Assembly (NCBI RefSeq): GCF_036021035.1
Contig: NZ_CP107930.1
Coordinates: 4,030,001 to 4,094,000 of the forward strand
Source: Kineococcus sp. NBC_00420
GTDB lineage: Bacteria > Actinomycetota > Actinomycetes > Actinomycetales > Kineococcaceae
Length of the DNA stretch: 64,000 nt
Reading direction: 5' to 3'
A model generated the notes under the pieces. The model was not told where the DNA came from, made no database searches, and was given only the letters and a program-made list of their open reading frames with translations. Each line of letters begins with the position of its first letter. Within the stretch, counting starts at the first letter, position 1. This document shows, one piece after another, positions 1-8,368 of this stretch. The position numbers and the translations under genes are program-made.

Positions 1-429
1 CAGCACCGCGACGGGCTGCCCGTCGAAGTGCAGCATCCGCACCCCGAACGCGACGACGCGCCGGGTGGTGTCCGGGCCGGTGGGCAGGTTCACCCGGTCC
101 ACGGCGCCGGTGCCGAACCGGCCGAAGACCCCGGACAGGAAGTCGGAGAACCCCTGGTGGTTGCGCTGGTCGCCACCGCCGATGCCGACGACCTCCTCCT
201 CGCCGCCGCGTTCCGCCAGCAGCGTCAGGGCGATGTCGAGGTCGACGTACTGGTGCTCGGGGACCTCCTCGCGCACCACCGGCACCTGCTGGGCAGGGAC
301 GCCCAGGAAGGCGCCCACCACGTCCCCGACGGCGGGCCGGGACTCGTCCGCGTCGACCTGCTGGGAGTGCACGACGTCGTCCAGGAACGTCCGGATCGAC
401 CGGGCCAGGTCACGGGTCTCTGCGTCCAT
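1..429 (-). CDS. N-terminal part of an unrecognised protein, possibly an AAA-type ATPase (cut by window edge)
   Basis: An open frame runs on the minus strand from an ATG at 429 off the left edge, giving 143 residues of N-terminus. It begins MDAETRDLARSIRTFLDD and is acidic and soluble, with no signal peptide or membrane segment. A Gly-rich stretch (VVGIGGGDQ) is followed by a segment ending VRMLHFDGQPVAVL. No nucleotide-binding motif lies in the visible part. Similar N-terminal regions precede AAA+ modules in some actinobacterial proteins, but that is memory-based inference. The start overlaps the end of the upstream serine hydrolase gene by 20 bp, so the two are probably co-transcribed. Confidence 0.55.
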   Translation of the reverse strand, partial: MDAETRDLARSIRTFLDDVVHSQQVDADESRPAVGDVVGAFLGVPAQQVPVVREEVPEHQYVDLDIALTLLAERGGEEEVVGIGGGDQRNHQGFSDFLSGVFGRFGTGAVDRVNLPTGPDTTRRVVAFGVRMLHFDGQPVAVL

Positions 430-1360
430 GCCCTGATCGTGTCGGGGGGCTCGGACACTGCGCCACCGACTTCCGGAAACCGGTCAGGTCCACCCGCGAA
501 CGGTCCGGGTGGACGCGGTTCGTGAGCAGCACCCGACACGTTCCCCGCACCGGGTCCAGGAGCAGCGACGTCCCGGTGAACCCCGTGTGGCCCAGGTGGT
601 CCGGGGTCGGCATCCAGCTCGGGTCACCCACCCGCAGACCCTCCCCGGAGCTCATCCGCCGCCACGACCCCTCCGAGAGCAGGGTCCGCTCGAGCAGGCC
701 CCGACCCAGGGCGTGCACCTCCTCGGCGGTGCCGAACAGCCCGGCGTTGCCGGCCGGGCGCCGCAACGAGGCCGCGAACTCGTCGTGCACCACACCCCGC
801 GGGGTACCCGTCTCGGTGGCCGGGACGGGCTCCGCCACCGGCCAGAAGAGCGGCCCGCCCAGTCCCAGGGGGTGCGTGACGAACTCCTCGAGCAGGGAGT
901 CCAGTCCCTGCCCGGTCGCCTCCTCGGCCAGGTGCCCGGCGGTGACGTAGCCGACGCAGGAGTAGCGGAACTCCGCCCCCGGCGCCGACTCCAGCGGCGC
1001 GTCGAGGGCCCGCTGCAACCGCTGCGCCGGTCGCAGGTCGGTGCGGCGCCAGACGTCGGACACCGCGGGCAGACCGGAGGTGTGGGCCAGCAGTTGCCCG
1101 ATCGTGAAACCCCGCTCGGTGGGGCGGTCGAGGTCCAGGGCACCGACCTCGGCCAGGGAGTGCACGACGGTGGCGGTGAAGACCTTGGTCAGCGAGGCCA
1201 GGTCGAAGCGGGTGGCCGCGGTGACCGGGGTCGGGTCGTCGTGCGCCAGGGTTCCCGCCACCGCCCGCTGCACGGGAGCGCCGGGGGTCGAGGACACCGC
1301 GCTCGCACCGGAGAACAACCGGTCGCGGAGACCGGCGGCGAGGGCGGCGCTGAGCTCCAC
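410..1360 (-). CDS. Class C beta-lactamase-like serine hydrolase
   Basis: The 316-residue protein has the three signatures of the beta-lactamase/penicillin-binding fold: SLTK (nucleophile Ser and Lys) near residue 65, YSC in the YxN position, and HTG in place of KTG near the C-terminus. No signal peptide is visible from the chosen start, so a cytosolic esterase, peptidase or D-aminopeptidase-like role is as likely as antibiotic hydrolysis. The GTG at 1360 was chosen because GGGAGG lies 8 nt upstream and the protein starts VELSAALAAGL; longer readings run back into the ABC gene. A 17-bp hairpin lies between it and the ABC gene. The natural substrate cannot be read from sequence. Confidence 0.85.
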   Translation of the reverse strand: MELSAALAAGLRDRLFSGASAVSSTPGAPVQRAVAGTLAHDDPTPVTAATRFDLASLTKVFTATVVHSLAEVGALDLDRPTERGFTIGQLLAHTSGLPAVSDVWRRTDLRPAQRLQRALDAPLESAPGAEFRYSCVGYVTAGHLAEEATGQGLDSLLEEFVTHPLGLGGPLFWPVAEPVPATETGTPRGVVHDEFAASLRRPAGNAGLFGTAEEVHALGRGLLERTLLSEGSWRRMSSGEGLRVGDPSWMPTPDHLGHTGFTGTSLLLDPVRGTCRVLLTNRVHPDRSRVDLTGFRKSVAQCPSPPTRSGHGRRDP

Positions 1361-1375
1361 GTCGCGATCCTCCCA

Positions 1376-1411
1376 CCCCGGCCCGTGATCCCCCGGGATC
1401 ACGGGCCGGGG
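1376..1411 (-). promoter_or_regulatory. 17-bp perfect hairpin between ABC exporter gene and hydrolase gene
   Basis: Arms 1376-1392 and 1395-1411 are perfectly complementary with a 2-nt loop. The structure covers the stop codon of the ABC gene (1399-1401) and ends about 5 nt before the ribosome binding site of the hydrolase. There is no T-run on the minus-strand side, so a simple intrinsic terminator is doubtful. It could protect the upstream mRNA, attenuate, or limit translation of the next gene. Confidence 0.6.
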
Positions 1412-3186
1412 GTGGTGGGGCGGGACCAGGTGTCCCACAACCGCGCGTAGCGGCCACCGAGTTTGAGCAGCTCGGCGTGGCTGCCCAGCTCGGTCACCTG
1501 CCCGCGTTCCACGACGGCGATGGCGTCGCACACCGCCGCCTGGGACAGCCGGTGCGCGACGACCAGCGCCGTCCGTCCCGCCACGACCGCCACCGCGGAC
1601 TGCTCCAGGTCCCGCGCACCCGCACTGCCCGCCTCGGCGGTGGCCTCGTCCAGCACCACGACGGGCGGGTCGCGCAGCACGATCCGGGCCAGGGCCAGCT
1701 GCTGCTGCCGGGCGGGGGACAGGGGGAGCTCGCCCGGCCCGACCCGCGTGCCCAGCCCGTCGGGCAGCGCCTCGACCCAGTCCTGCGCGCCGACCACGGC
1801 CAGCGCCCGGTGCAGGTCGGCGTCCGTGGCGTCGGGACGGGCCAGCGTGAGGTCCTCGCGCAGCGTACCGGTGAAGACGTGGGACTCCTGGGCGATGACC
1901 CCGATCCGCTCCCGGACCGCGACGGCGTCCAGTTCGTCGAGGTCGGCGGCGCCGGACCGGCCCACCAGGGTGATGGTCCCGCCGCTCGCGGGGAACACCC
2001 CGCCGACGACCGCGGCGAGCGTCGTCTTGCCGGCCCCGCTCTCGCCGACGACGGCCAGCGAGGTCCCCGCGGGGACGTCGAGGTCGATGCCGCGCAGGAC
2101 GAGGTCCTCGTCGGCCCCGGAGTCGGAGTAGCTGTGCCGGACACCGCGGATGCGCAGGGAGACCGCTTCGCGGGGGGCCCGGGCCAGGGCCGCGGGATCG
2201 GCGTCGGGTGCGACGGGCAGGTCGGTGACCCCCACGAGACGCCCCAGCGCGGCGGCCGCGCGCTGCACCTCGTCGAAGCTCAGCAGCAACGACCCCAGCG
2301 GCCCGAAGAGCCGGTGGAAGAGCAGGGCCGCGCCCGTCACGTCACCGACGCTGACGTCCCCGCCGCGGACGAGGAGGAACCCCGTGAGCAGCAGGCTGCA
2401 GAGCCCGACCGCCTCCGCGCCGTTCATCGAGACCGACAACCGGGCGAAGGTGGCGAGCGCGGCCAGCGACGCGCCGATCGTGCGTTCGGAGGCGACCTCC
2501 ACGCGGGCGCCCTGCAGCTGCGCCATCTCGTAGGCGTGCACCGTCGAGGCGCCGTGGAAGGACTGCAGGACGACCGTGGAGCGCTGCGCGGCCACGGCCC
2601 GTTCCCGCGCGTAGAGCGGTCCGGCCTTCGGGAGGTAGTCGCGCAGGCTCAGCGCGTAGACCGGGAAGACCACGCAGAACGCGAGGGCGAGGCGCCAGTC
2701 GAGGGAGACGAAACCGACGGCGGAGAGCAGGACCGTCAACGCCGAGGCCAGCACCGTCGCCCCGAGCTGGACGGAGGAGGTGAACAGCTCGACGTCCTCG
2801 GTGACCCGGGAGGCGACGTCGCCGGAACCGGCGCGTTCCAGGACGCGCGGCGACATCCGCAGCGAGCGCTCCACGACCTGCTCGCGCAGGTCGGCGGCGA
2901 TGCTCGCGCCGAGGCGCTCGGCGTCGCGACGGGCCAGGGCGGTCACGACCGCGGTGGCGACCGCGGTCACGGACAGCCACACCAGGACGGGCGTGAGCGA
3001 CGTGCCCGTCCGCACGACGTCGACGGCGCGACCCAGCAGCAGCGGCAGCGCGACCGTCCCGGCACTGGCCAGCGTCGTGGTGACCAGGGCCGCCGCGAGC
3101 TCGCCGGGGTTGCGGGTGGCCGCGCGGGCCAGCACGGTGGCGCTGCGCCGACCGGTGGCGACGGGCAGGGCGTGCGAGGTGCTCAC
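1399..3186 (-). CDS. ABC exporter half-transporter, catalytic partner of pair 2
   Basis: The 595-residue type IV ABC exporter subunit has an N-terminal six-helix transmembrane domain (about residues 20-320) and a C-terminal nucleotide-binding domain. Walker A is GESGAGKTT (about residue 380), Walker B VVVLDEAT with the catalytic Glu, and the H-loop is AHRLS. Its own signature motif is degenerate (LSPARQQ instead of LSGGQ). The GTG start overlaps the stop of the preceding ABC gene as GTGA, so translation is coupled. Together with the upstream subunit, which lacks Walker A but keeps LSGGQ, it can form one complete ATP site. The exported substrate is unknown. Confidence 0.9.
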   Translation of the reverse strand: MSTSHALPVATGRRSATVLARAATRNPGELAAALVTTTLASAGTVALPLLLGRAVDVVRTGTSLTPVLVWLSVTAVATAVVTALARRDAERLGASIAADLREQVVERSLRMSPRVLERAGSGDVASRVTEDVELFTSSVQLGATVLASALTVLLSAVGFVSLDWRLALAFCVVFPVYALSLRDYLPKAGPLYARERAVAAQRSTVVLQSFHGASTVHAYEMAQLQGARVEVASERTIGASLAALATFARLSVSMNGAEAVGLCSLLLTGFLLVRGGDVSVGDVTGAALLFHRLFGPLGSLLLSFDEVQRAAAALGRLVGVTDLPVAPDADPAALARAPREAVSLRIRGVRHSYSDSGADEDLVLRGIDLDVPAGTSLAVVGESGAGKTTLAAVVGGVFPASGGTITLVGRSGAADLDELDAVAVRERIGVIAQESHVFTGTLREDLTLARPDATDADLHRALAVVGAQDWVEALPDGLGTRVGPGELPLSPARQQQLALARIVLRDPPVVVLDEATAEAGSAGARDLEQSAVAVVAGRTALVVAHRLSQAAVCDAIAVVERGQVTELGSHAELLKLGGRYARLWDTWSRPTTPGP

Positions 3187-4769
3187 CGCGTCACCGCGCT
3201 CGCGTAGTCGGGGTCGGTGAGCAGCTCGGCGTGGCTGCCGGTGCGGTGCCGGCCGTCGCCGGTCAGCAGCACCACCCGGTCGCAGCGGGCCAGCAGCAGC
3301 GGGGACGTCGTGACGAAGACCGTCGTCCCGGTGCCGGCCCGCAACCGGCGGATCCCGGCCGCGACACGGTCCTCGGTGACGGCGTCGAGGGCCGTCGTGG
3401 GGTCGCGCAGGACGAGGACCTCGCGGTCGGCGGCCAGTGCCCGGGCCAGGCCGATGCGCTGGCGCTGACCCCCGGAGTAGTTGCCCCCACCGTCGGTGAG
3501 CGGGGTGTCGAGGTCGTCGGGGGCCGCCGCGGCGTCCAGCGCGAGCGCCAGGGCGACCCCGCGGCCGGCCGGGGCGGGTCCGGAGTCGAGGGCGTCGGCG
3601 AGGGTGTCGCCCAGCAGGTGCGTCTGGGCGGGCTCCACCAGGGTGCCCGCCCCCGCGGCGAGCGCGGCCGTCACGGCGTCGGCGGTCGCGGTGTCCGTGG
3701 TCACCACCCCGAGGACCTCCCCGGGCACGGTCCGCACGCCCCGCACCGTCGCCGTCGCCGTTGCCGTCGCGGTCGGGAGTGCGGGGGCGCTCGCGGGCAC
3801 CTCGAGGATCGAGGCGACCCGACGCGCGCTCGCCCGGGACACCGCGAGCTGCTGGACGCACGAGCTGACGTTGCGGACGGGGTCGGCCAGGAAGCTGGCC
3901 ATGCCCACGACGGTGACGAACTCGCCCACGTCGAGGCGACCCTGCTGGACGAACGTCCCGGCGACGGCGGCGGTCGCGACCAGGACGGCCCCGGTGGCCA
4001 GGGTGCTGACGCCGACGACGACCGAGGTCCCCGTCGCGGCCTGGACCGCCGCGTCCCGCGAGGTGCGGCTGGCGAGGTGGTAGCGGCGGACGGCCTCGGG
4101 GACCCCGCCGAAACCGCGTAGCGGCCGCAGCCCGTTCAGCAGGTCCGCGGCGACGGCGGCGGCCAGACCGGCGCTGCGCTGGCGGGTGTGCATCTGCTTC
4201 TCCAGCCGCGGGGCGAGGGCCTGCAGGCCGAGGACCAGGACGGGGACGCAGACCAGGAGCCCCAGGCCCAGGGCGAGGTCGATGCGCAGCAGGACCACGG
4301 CCGAGACGAGCATCCCGAAGCAGCCCGCCGTGCCCCAGCTGACCAGGGCGAGGGACTCCGCCGCGTGCCGGGTGTCCGACGTCGCGATCGAGAGGGCCTC
4401 CCCGACCTGGCGTTCCCGCAGGACGGCGGGCTCGCGCAGCACCGCGCGGGCCACCGCGGTGCGCAGGAAGTGCGCCTCGGCGAACTCCGCCCGGTCGATC
4501 GTCCAGAACGCGAAGGTCCCCGCGCTGGTGAGGACCGCGAACAGCACCAGCACCGCCGCGATGGACACGACGATCGAGCGGGTGTCCCCGGTGCGCACGG
4601 CGCCGTCGACGACGGCGCCGATGGCGACCGGGACGAGGGCCTCGCAGGTCTGGTGCAGCATCGAGGACCCGCAGCCGATCGCGGCGGCGCGGGGGTGCCG
4701 TCGGAGGACGTCGACGACGGGGCGGGAGGACACGAGGGGTGACGCTAATCCACCCGCACCCGGGGTCAC
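3183..4769 (-). CDS. ABC exporter half-transporter with degenerate ATP-binding domain, pair 2
   Basis: The 528-residue subunit has a transmembrane domain (about residues 30-310) and a shortened nucleotide-binding domain. No Walker A is present: the expected place reads GVVTTDTATADAV. The Walker B Asp is replaced (VLVLRDPTTALD) and no H-loop His is seen (VFVTTSPLL). The signature YSGGQRQR near residue 430 is intact. This is the expected pattern for the non-catalytic half of a heterodimer. The GTG start at 4769 overlaps the previous stop by 4 bp and has GAGG just upstream; a second GTG lies 33 nt inside. Confidence 0.88.
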   Translation of the reverse strand: MTPGAGGLASPLVSSRPVVDVLRRHPRAAAIGCGSSMLHQTCEALVPVAIGAVVDGAVRTGDTRSIVVSIAAVLVLFAVLTSAGTFAFWTIDRAEFAEAHFLRTAVARAVLREPAVLRERQVGEALSIATSDTRHAAESLALVSWGTAGCFGMLVSAVVLLRIDLALGLGLLVCVPVLVLGLQALAPRLEKQMHTRQRSAGLAAAVAADLLNGLRPLRGFGGVPEAVRRYHLASRTSRDAAVQAATGTSVVVGVSTLATGAVLVATAAVAGTFVQQGRLDVGEFVTVVGMASFLADPVRNVSSCVQQLAVSRASARRVASILEVPASAPALPTATATATATVRGVRTVPGEVLGVVTTDTATADAVTAALAAGAGTLVEPAQTHLLGDTLADALDSGPAPAGRGVALALALDAAAAPDDLDTPLTDGGGNYSGGQRQRIGLARALAADREVLVLRDPTTALDAVTEDRVAAGIRRLRAGTGTTVFVTTSPLLLARCDRVVLLTGDGRHRTGSHAELLTDPDYASAVTR

Positions 4770-6580
4770 TCCACCTCGGCCGCCGCGCCGGAGAACTGCG
4801 CGTCGTGCAGCCGCGCGTACGGCCCGCCCGCGCCCACCAGGTCGACGTGGCGACCCTGCTCCACGACCCGACCCGACTCCATGACGAGGATGAGGTCGGC
4901 GTCACGGATCGTGGAGAGCCGGTGGGCGATGACCAGGCTCGTGCGGTCGGCCCGCAGCACCGCCATCGCGTGCTGGACCACCCGCTCCGTCCGGGTGTCC
5001 ACCGAGGAGGTCGCCTCGTCCAGGACCAGCACGTGGGGTTTCGCCAGGTAGGCCCGGGCGATCGTGATGAGCTGCTTCTCGCCGGCGCTGATGCGTCCCG
5101 CGTCGTCGTCCACCAGCGTCTGGAAACCGTCGGGCAGGGTCTGCACGACGGTGTCCACGGAGGCGGCGCGGGCGGCCTCGAGGACGTCCTCCTCGCTCGC
5201 CGAGGGACGCGCGTAGGCGATGTTCTCGGCGATCGTCCCCTGGAACAACCAGGTGTCCTGCAGCACGATCGCGGCCCGCGAGCGCAGGTCGGCCCGAGAC
5301 ATCGTCGCGACGTCCACCCCGTCGAGCAGGATCCTGCCCGCGTCCAGCTCGTAGTAGCGCAGCAGCAGGTTCACCAACGTCGTCTTGCCCGCGCCCGTCG
5401 GGCCGACGATCGCGACGGTGTGCCCGGGTTCGGCGACGAAGGAGAGGTCCTCGATGAGGGGCTTCTCGGGGGAGTAGCGGAACGACACGTGCTGGAACTC
5501 GATGCGGCCCGGGCCGGAGGGTTTCGGCCCGTCCACCGGGTCCGGCGACATCGTCGGGGCGTCGAGCAGTTCGAAGACGCGTTCGGCGGAGGCGACCCCG
5601 GACTGCAGCAGGTTCGCCATCGAGCCCAGCTGGGCCAGCGGCTGGGTGAACTGGCGGGAGTACTGCACGAACGCCTGCACGCCGCCGATGGTGAGGGTCC
5701 CCCCGGTCACCATCGTGGCGCCGACGACGGCGACGGCGACGTAGACGAGGTTCCCGACGAGCATCGTCGAGGGCATGATCGTCCCGGAGAGGAACTGCGC
5801 GCCCGAGCTCGCCGTGTACAGCTCGGCGTTCTTCGCGGCGAAGCGGTCTCGGACCTCCTCGCGGCGCCCGAACGCGGTGACGACGTCGTGGCCGGTGAAG
5901 GCCTCCTCGATCTGCGCGTTCAGCTGGCCCGTCTCGCGCCACTGGTTCACGAACAGCGGCTGCGACCGCTTCGCGATGACCACCACGATCCCCAGCGTCA
6001 GCGGGATCGCGACCAGGGCGAGCAGCGCGAGCTCCCAGGAGATCGTGAACATCATCGCGACGACGCCGATGACGGTGAGGACCGAGACCAGCGCCTGCGA
6101 CACCGTCTGCTGCAGGCTCTGGGAGATGTTGTCGATGTCGTTGGTGACCCGGCTCAGCAGCTCCCCGCGGGGGGTGGAGTCGACGTGGGAGAGCGGCAAC
6201 CGGTGGATCGTGGCCTCGACGTCGGCCCGCAGCCGGAACACCGTGCGCTGCACGACGCGGTTCAGCAGGACGCCCTGGACGTAGGCCAGCACCGCGGACC
6301 CCACGTAGACGGCCACGGCCTGCAGGACGACGTCGCGCAACCCGTCGCGGTCCAGCGGCTGCCCGCGGAACGCGGTGGCGACGACGAAGTCGGTGGCCCG
6401 CCCCAGGAGCTTGGGGCCCGTGACGTTCAGGCCGACGCTCGCCACGGCCAGGACCAGGACGAGGACGAGGCGGGGCAGGTCCGGGCCCATGCGGCGCAGC
6501 AACCGCTTCGCCGAGGGCAGGAAGTCCACCGACTTCTGCGGTGGCCCCGCCATCCGCATGGGTCCTCCGCGCCCGCTCAC
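4766..6580 (-). CDS. ABC exporter half-transporter, catalytic partner of pair 1
   Basis: The 604-residue exporter subunit (596-598 residues from internal ATGs at 6553/6559) has six predicted helices, then a nucleotide-binding domain with Walker A GPTGAGKTT (about 392), signature ISAGEKQL, Walker B VLVLDEATSS and H-loop AHRLS. The catalytic Glu and His are present. I chose the GTG at 6580 because it overlaps the upstream stop as GTGA and has GGAGG 7 nt before it. It resembles MdlB/BmrD-type multidrug or lipid exporters, but the substrate cannot be told. It is the second gene of the four-ABC run. Confidence 0.92.
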   Translation of the reverse strand: MSGRGGPMRMAGPPQKSVDFLPSAKRLLRRMGPDLPRLVLVLVLAVASVGLNVTGPKLLGRATDFVVATAFRGQPLDRDGLRDVVLQAVAVYVGSAVLAYVQGVLLNRVVQRTVFRLRADVEATIHRLPLSHVDSTPRGELLSRVTNDIDNISQSLQQTVSQALVSVLTVIGVVAMMFTISWELALLALVAIPLTLGIVVVIAKRSQPLFVNQWRETGQLNAQIEEAFTGHDVVTAFGRREEVRDRFAAKNAELYTASSGAQFLSGTIMPSTMLVGNLVYVAVAVVGATMVTGGTLTIGGVQAFVQYSRQFTQPLAQLGSMANLLQSGVASAERVFELLDAPTMSPDPVDGPKPSGPGRIEFQHVSFRYSPEKPLIEDLSFVAEPGHTVAIVGPTGAGKTTLVNLLLRYYELDAGRILLDGVDVATMSRADLRSRAAIVLQDTWLFQGTIAENIAYARPSASEEDVLEAARAASVDTVVQTLPDGFQTLVDDDAGRISAGEKQLITIARAYLAKPHVLVLDEATSSVDTRTERVVQHAMAVLRADRTSLVIAHRLSTIRDADLILVMESGRVVEQGRHVDLVGAGGPYARLHDAQFSGAAAEVE

Positions 6581-8301
6581 GCAGCCACCTCCAGCTGGGA
6601 GCTGACGATCTCCAGGTACGTGGGGCAGGTCTCCAGCAGTTCCCGGTGCCGGCCCCGGCCGACGACCTTCCCCGCCTCCAGGACGACGATCTCGTCGGCG
6701 TCGACGATCGTCGAGACCCGTTGCGCCACCACGAGGATGGCCGCGTCGGGCAGGGTCCGCGCCAACGCCGTCCGCAACCGGGCGTCGGTGGCGGTGTCCA
6801 GCGCCGAGAACGCGTCGTCGAAGACGTGCACGGCGGGGGACTGCACCAGCATCCGGGCGATGGACAACCGCTGGCGCTGCCCGCCGGAGACGTTCGTCCC
6901 GCCCTGGGAGATCGGGGCCTGCAGGGCGCCGGTCATCTCCCGCACGAAGTCCGCGGCCTGCGCCGTCGTCAACGCGGCCCACAACTCCTCGTCGGTGGCG
7001 TCGGGGCGACCGAAGCGGAGGTTCGAGGCGACGGTCCCCGCGAAGAGGTAGGGCCGTTGCGGCACCAGGCCGACGCGTCGCCGCAGGTCGACGTCGGAGA
7101 GCTCGCGCAGGTCCACCCCGTCGAGCAGGACCGTGCCCGCGGACACGTCCGCGAGCCGGGTCGCGAGGTTCACGACCGTCGTCTTGCCGGACCCGGTGGA
7201 CCCGATCACGGCCGTCGTGCGACCGGGCAGGACGTCGAAGGTGACGCCGTCCAGGACGGGTCGGTCCGCGCCCGGGTAGCTGAACCCGACGTCGCGGAAC
7301 TCCATCCGCCCGCCCGAGGTGACCTCGACGGGTTTCCCGCTGTCGTGCACGGAGGGCGCGGTCTGCAGGACCTCGCCGATGCGCCCGGCCGACACCGCCG
7401 CGCGGGGACCCATCACGGCCAGGAACGTCGTCATCATCACGCCGGTGAGGATCTGCACGAGGTAGGACAGGAACGCGATGAGGGCCCCGACCTGCAGTTC
7501 CCCCGACTCCACCCGCGCGGCGCCGAACCAGACGACCGCGGCGCTGGCCAGGTTCACCACCAGCGTGACGAAGGGGAAGACGACGGCGAAGATCCGCCCG
7601 GTCCGCATCGCGACGTCGGTGAGTTCCTCGTTGGCCCGCCCGAAGCGGGCCCGTTCGGCGTCCTCGCGGACGAAGCCCCGGATGACCCGCAACCCCGTCA
7701 GCTGTTCGCGCAGCACCCGGTTCACGGTGTCCAGCCGCTTCTGCAGCACCCCGAACAGCGGCCCGAGGCGCACCATGATCACCGCCATCACCGCCACCAG
7801 CAGCGGGACCGCCACGACCACCAGCCAGCTCAGCCCGACGTCCTCGCGCAGCGCCATGACGATGCCGCCCACGCAGAGGATCGGTGCCGAGACGATCATC
7901 GTGCAGGTCATCAGCACGAGCATCTGCACCTGCTGCACGTCGTTGGTGCCGCGGGTGATGAGCGAGGGGGCACCGAAGCGGCCGACCTCGGCCTTGGAGA
8001 AGGACAGCACGTGCTCGAAGACGGCGCCGCGCAGGTCGCGACCCATGGCCATGGCCGCTCGCGCCCCGCACCACACGGCCGCGATCGTCGCCACCACCTG
8101 GATCAGCGTCACCCCGAGCATCAGCAGACCGGTGTGGACGATGTAGCCGGTGTCCCCGGTCGCCACACCCCGGTCGATGATGTCGGCGTTGAGACGGGGC
8201 AAGTACAGCGAGGCCACGGTCTGCAGGACCTGCAGGACCAGGACCCCGATCAACAGCCCGCGGTGCGGGCGCAGGTGCTCTCGGAGCAGGGGGAACAACA
8301 C
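6577..8301 (-). CDS. ABC exporter half-transporter with partly degenerate ATPase motifs, pair 1
   Basis: The 574-residue subunit has an N-terminal transmembrane domain and a nucleotide-binding domain. Walker A GSTGSGKTT (about 364) and signature VSGGQRQR are intact, but Walker B reads VFDDAFS (catalytic Glu replaced by Asp) and the switch His is Gln (VVAQRVST). This matches the degenerate-site member of heterodimeric exporters of the MdlA/BmrC/TM287 kind. The start is the GTG at 8301; an in-frame stop lies about 39 nt upstream and no strong Shine-Dalgarno is visible, so an alternative CTG start is possible. It is the first gene of the ABC run, 67 bp after the DUF58 gene. Confidence 0.9.
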   Translation of the reverse strand: MLFPLLREHLRPHRGLLIGVLVLQVLQTVASLYLPRLNADIIDRGVATGDTGYIVHTGLLMLGVTLIQVVATIAAVWCGARAAMAMGRDLRGAVFEHVLSFSKAEVGRFGAPSLITRGTNDVQQVQMLVLMTCTMIVSAPILCVGGIVMALREDVGLSWLVVVAVPLLVAVMAVIMVRLGPLFGVLQKRLDTVNRVLREQLTGLRVIRGFVREDAERARFGRANEELTDVAMRTGRIFAVVFPFVTLVVNLASAAVVWFGAARVESGELQVGALIAFLSYLVQILTGVMMTTFLAVMGPRAAVSAGRIGEVLQTAPSVHDSGKPVEVTSGGRMEFRDVGFSYPGADRPVLDGVTFDVLPGRTTAVIGSTGSGKTTVVNLATRLADVSAGTVLLDGVDLRELSDVDLRRRVGLVPQRPYLFAGTVASNLRFGRPDATDEELWAALTTAQAADFVREMTGALQAPISQGGTNVSGGQRQRLSIARMLVQSPAVHVFDDAFSALDTATDARLRTALARTLPDAAILVVAQRVSTIVDADEIVVLEAGKVVGRGRHRELLETCPTYLEIVSSQLEVAA

Positions 8302-8368
8302 GAGGTTCAGGTCTAGCAGCCGCCGCGCCCCGTGACATCAGACTTTCGTGTCCCCGTCGAACCTGTGG

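Noticed and set aside
4739-8316. Long plus-strand frames of 770 and 591 codons across the ABC genes
   Set aside because: They are antisense readings of the minus-strand ABC exporters and consist of low-complexity His/Arg/Gln/Asp-rich sequence without motifs. High GC suppresses stop codons in such shadow frames.
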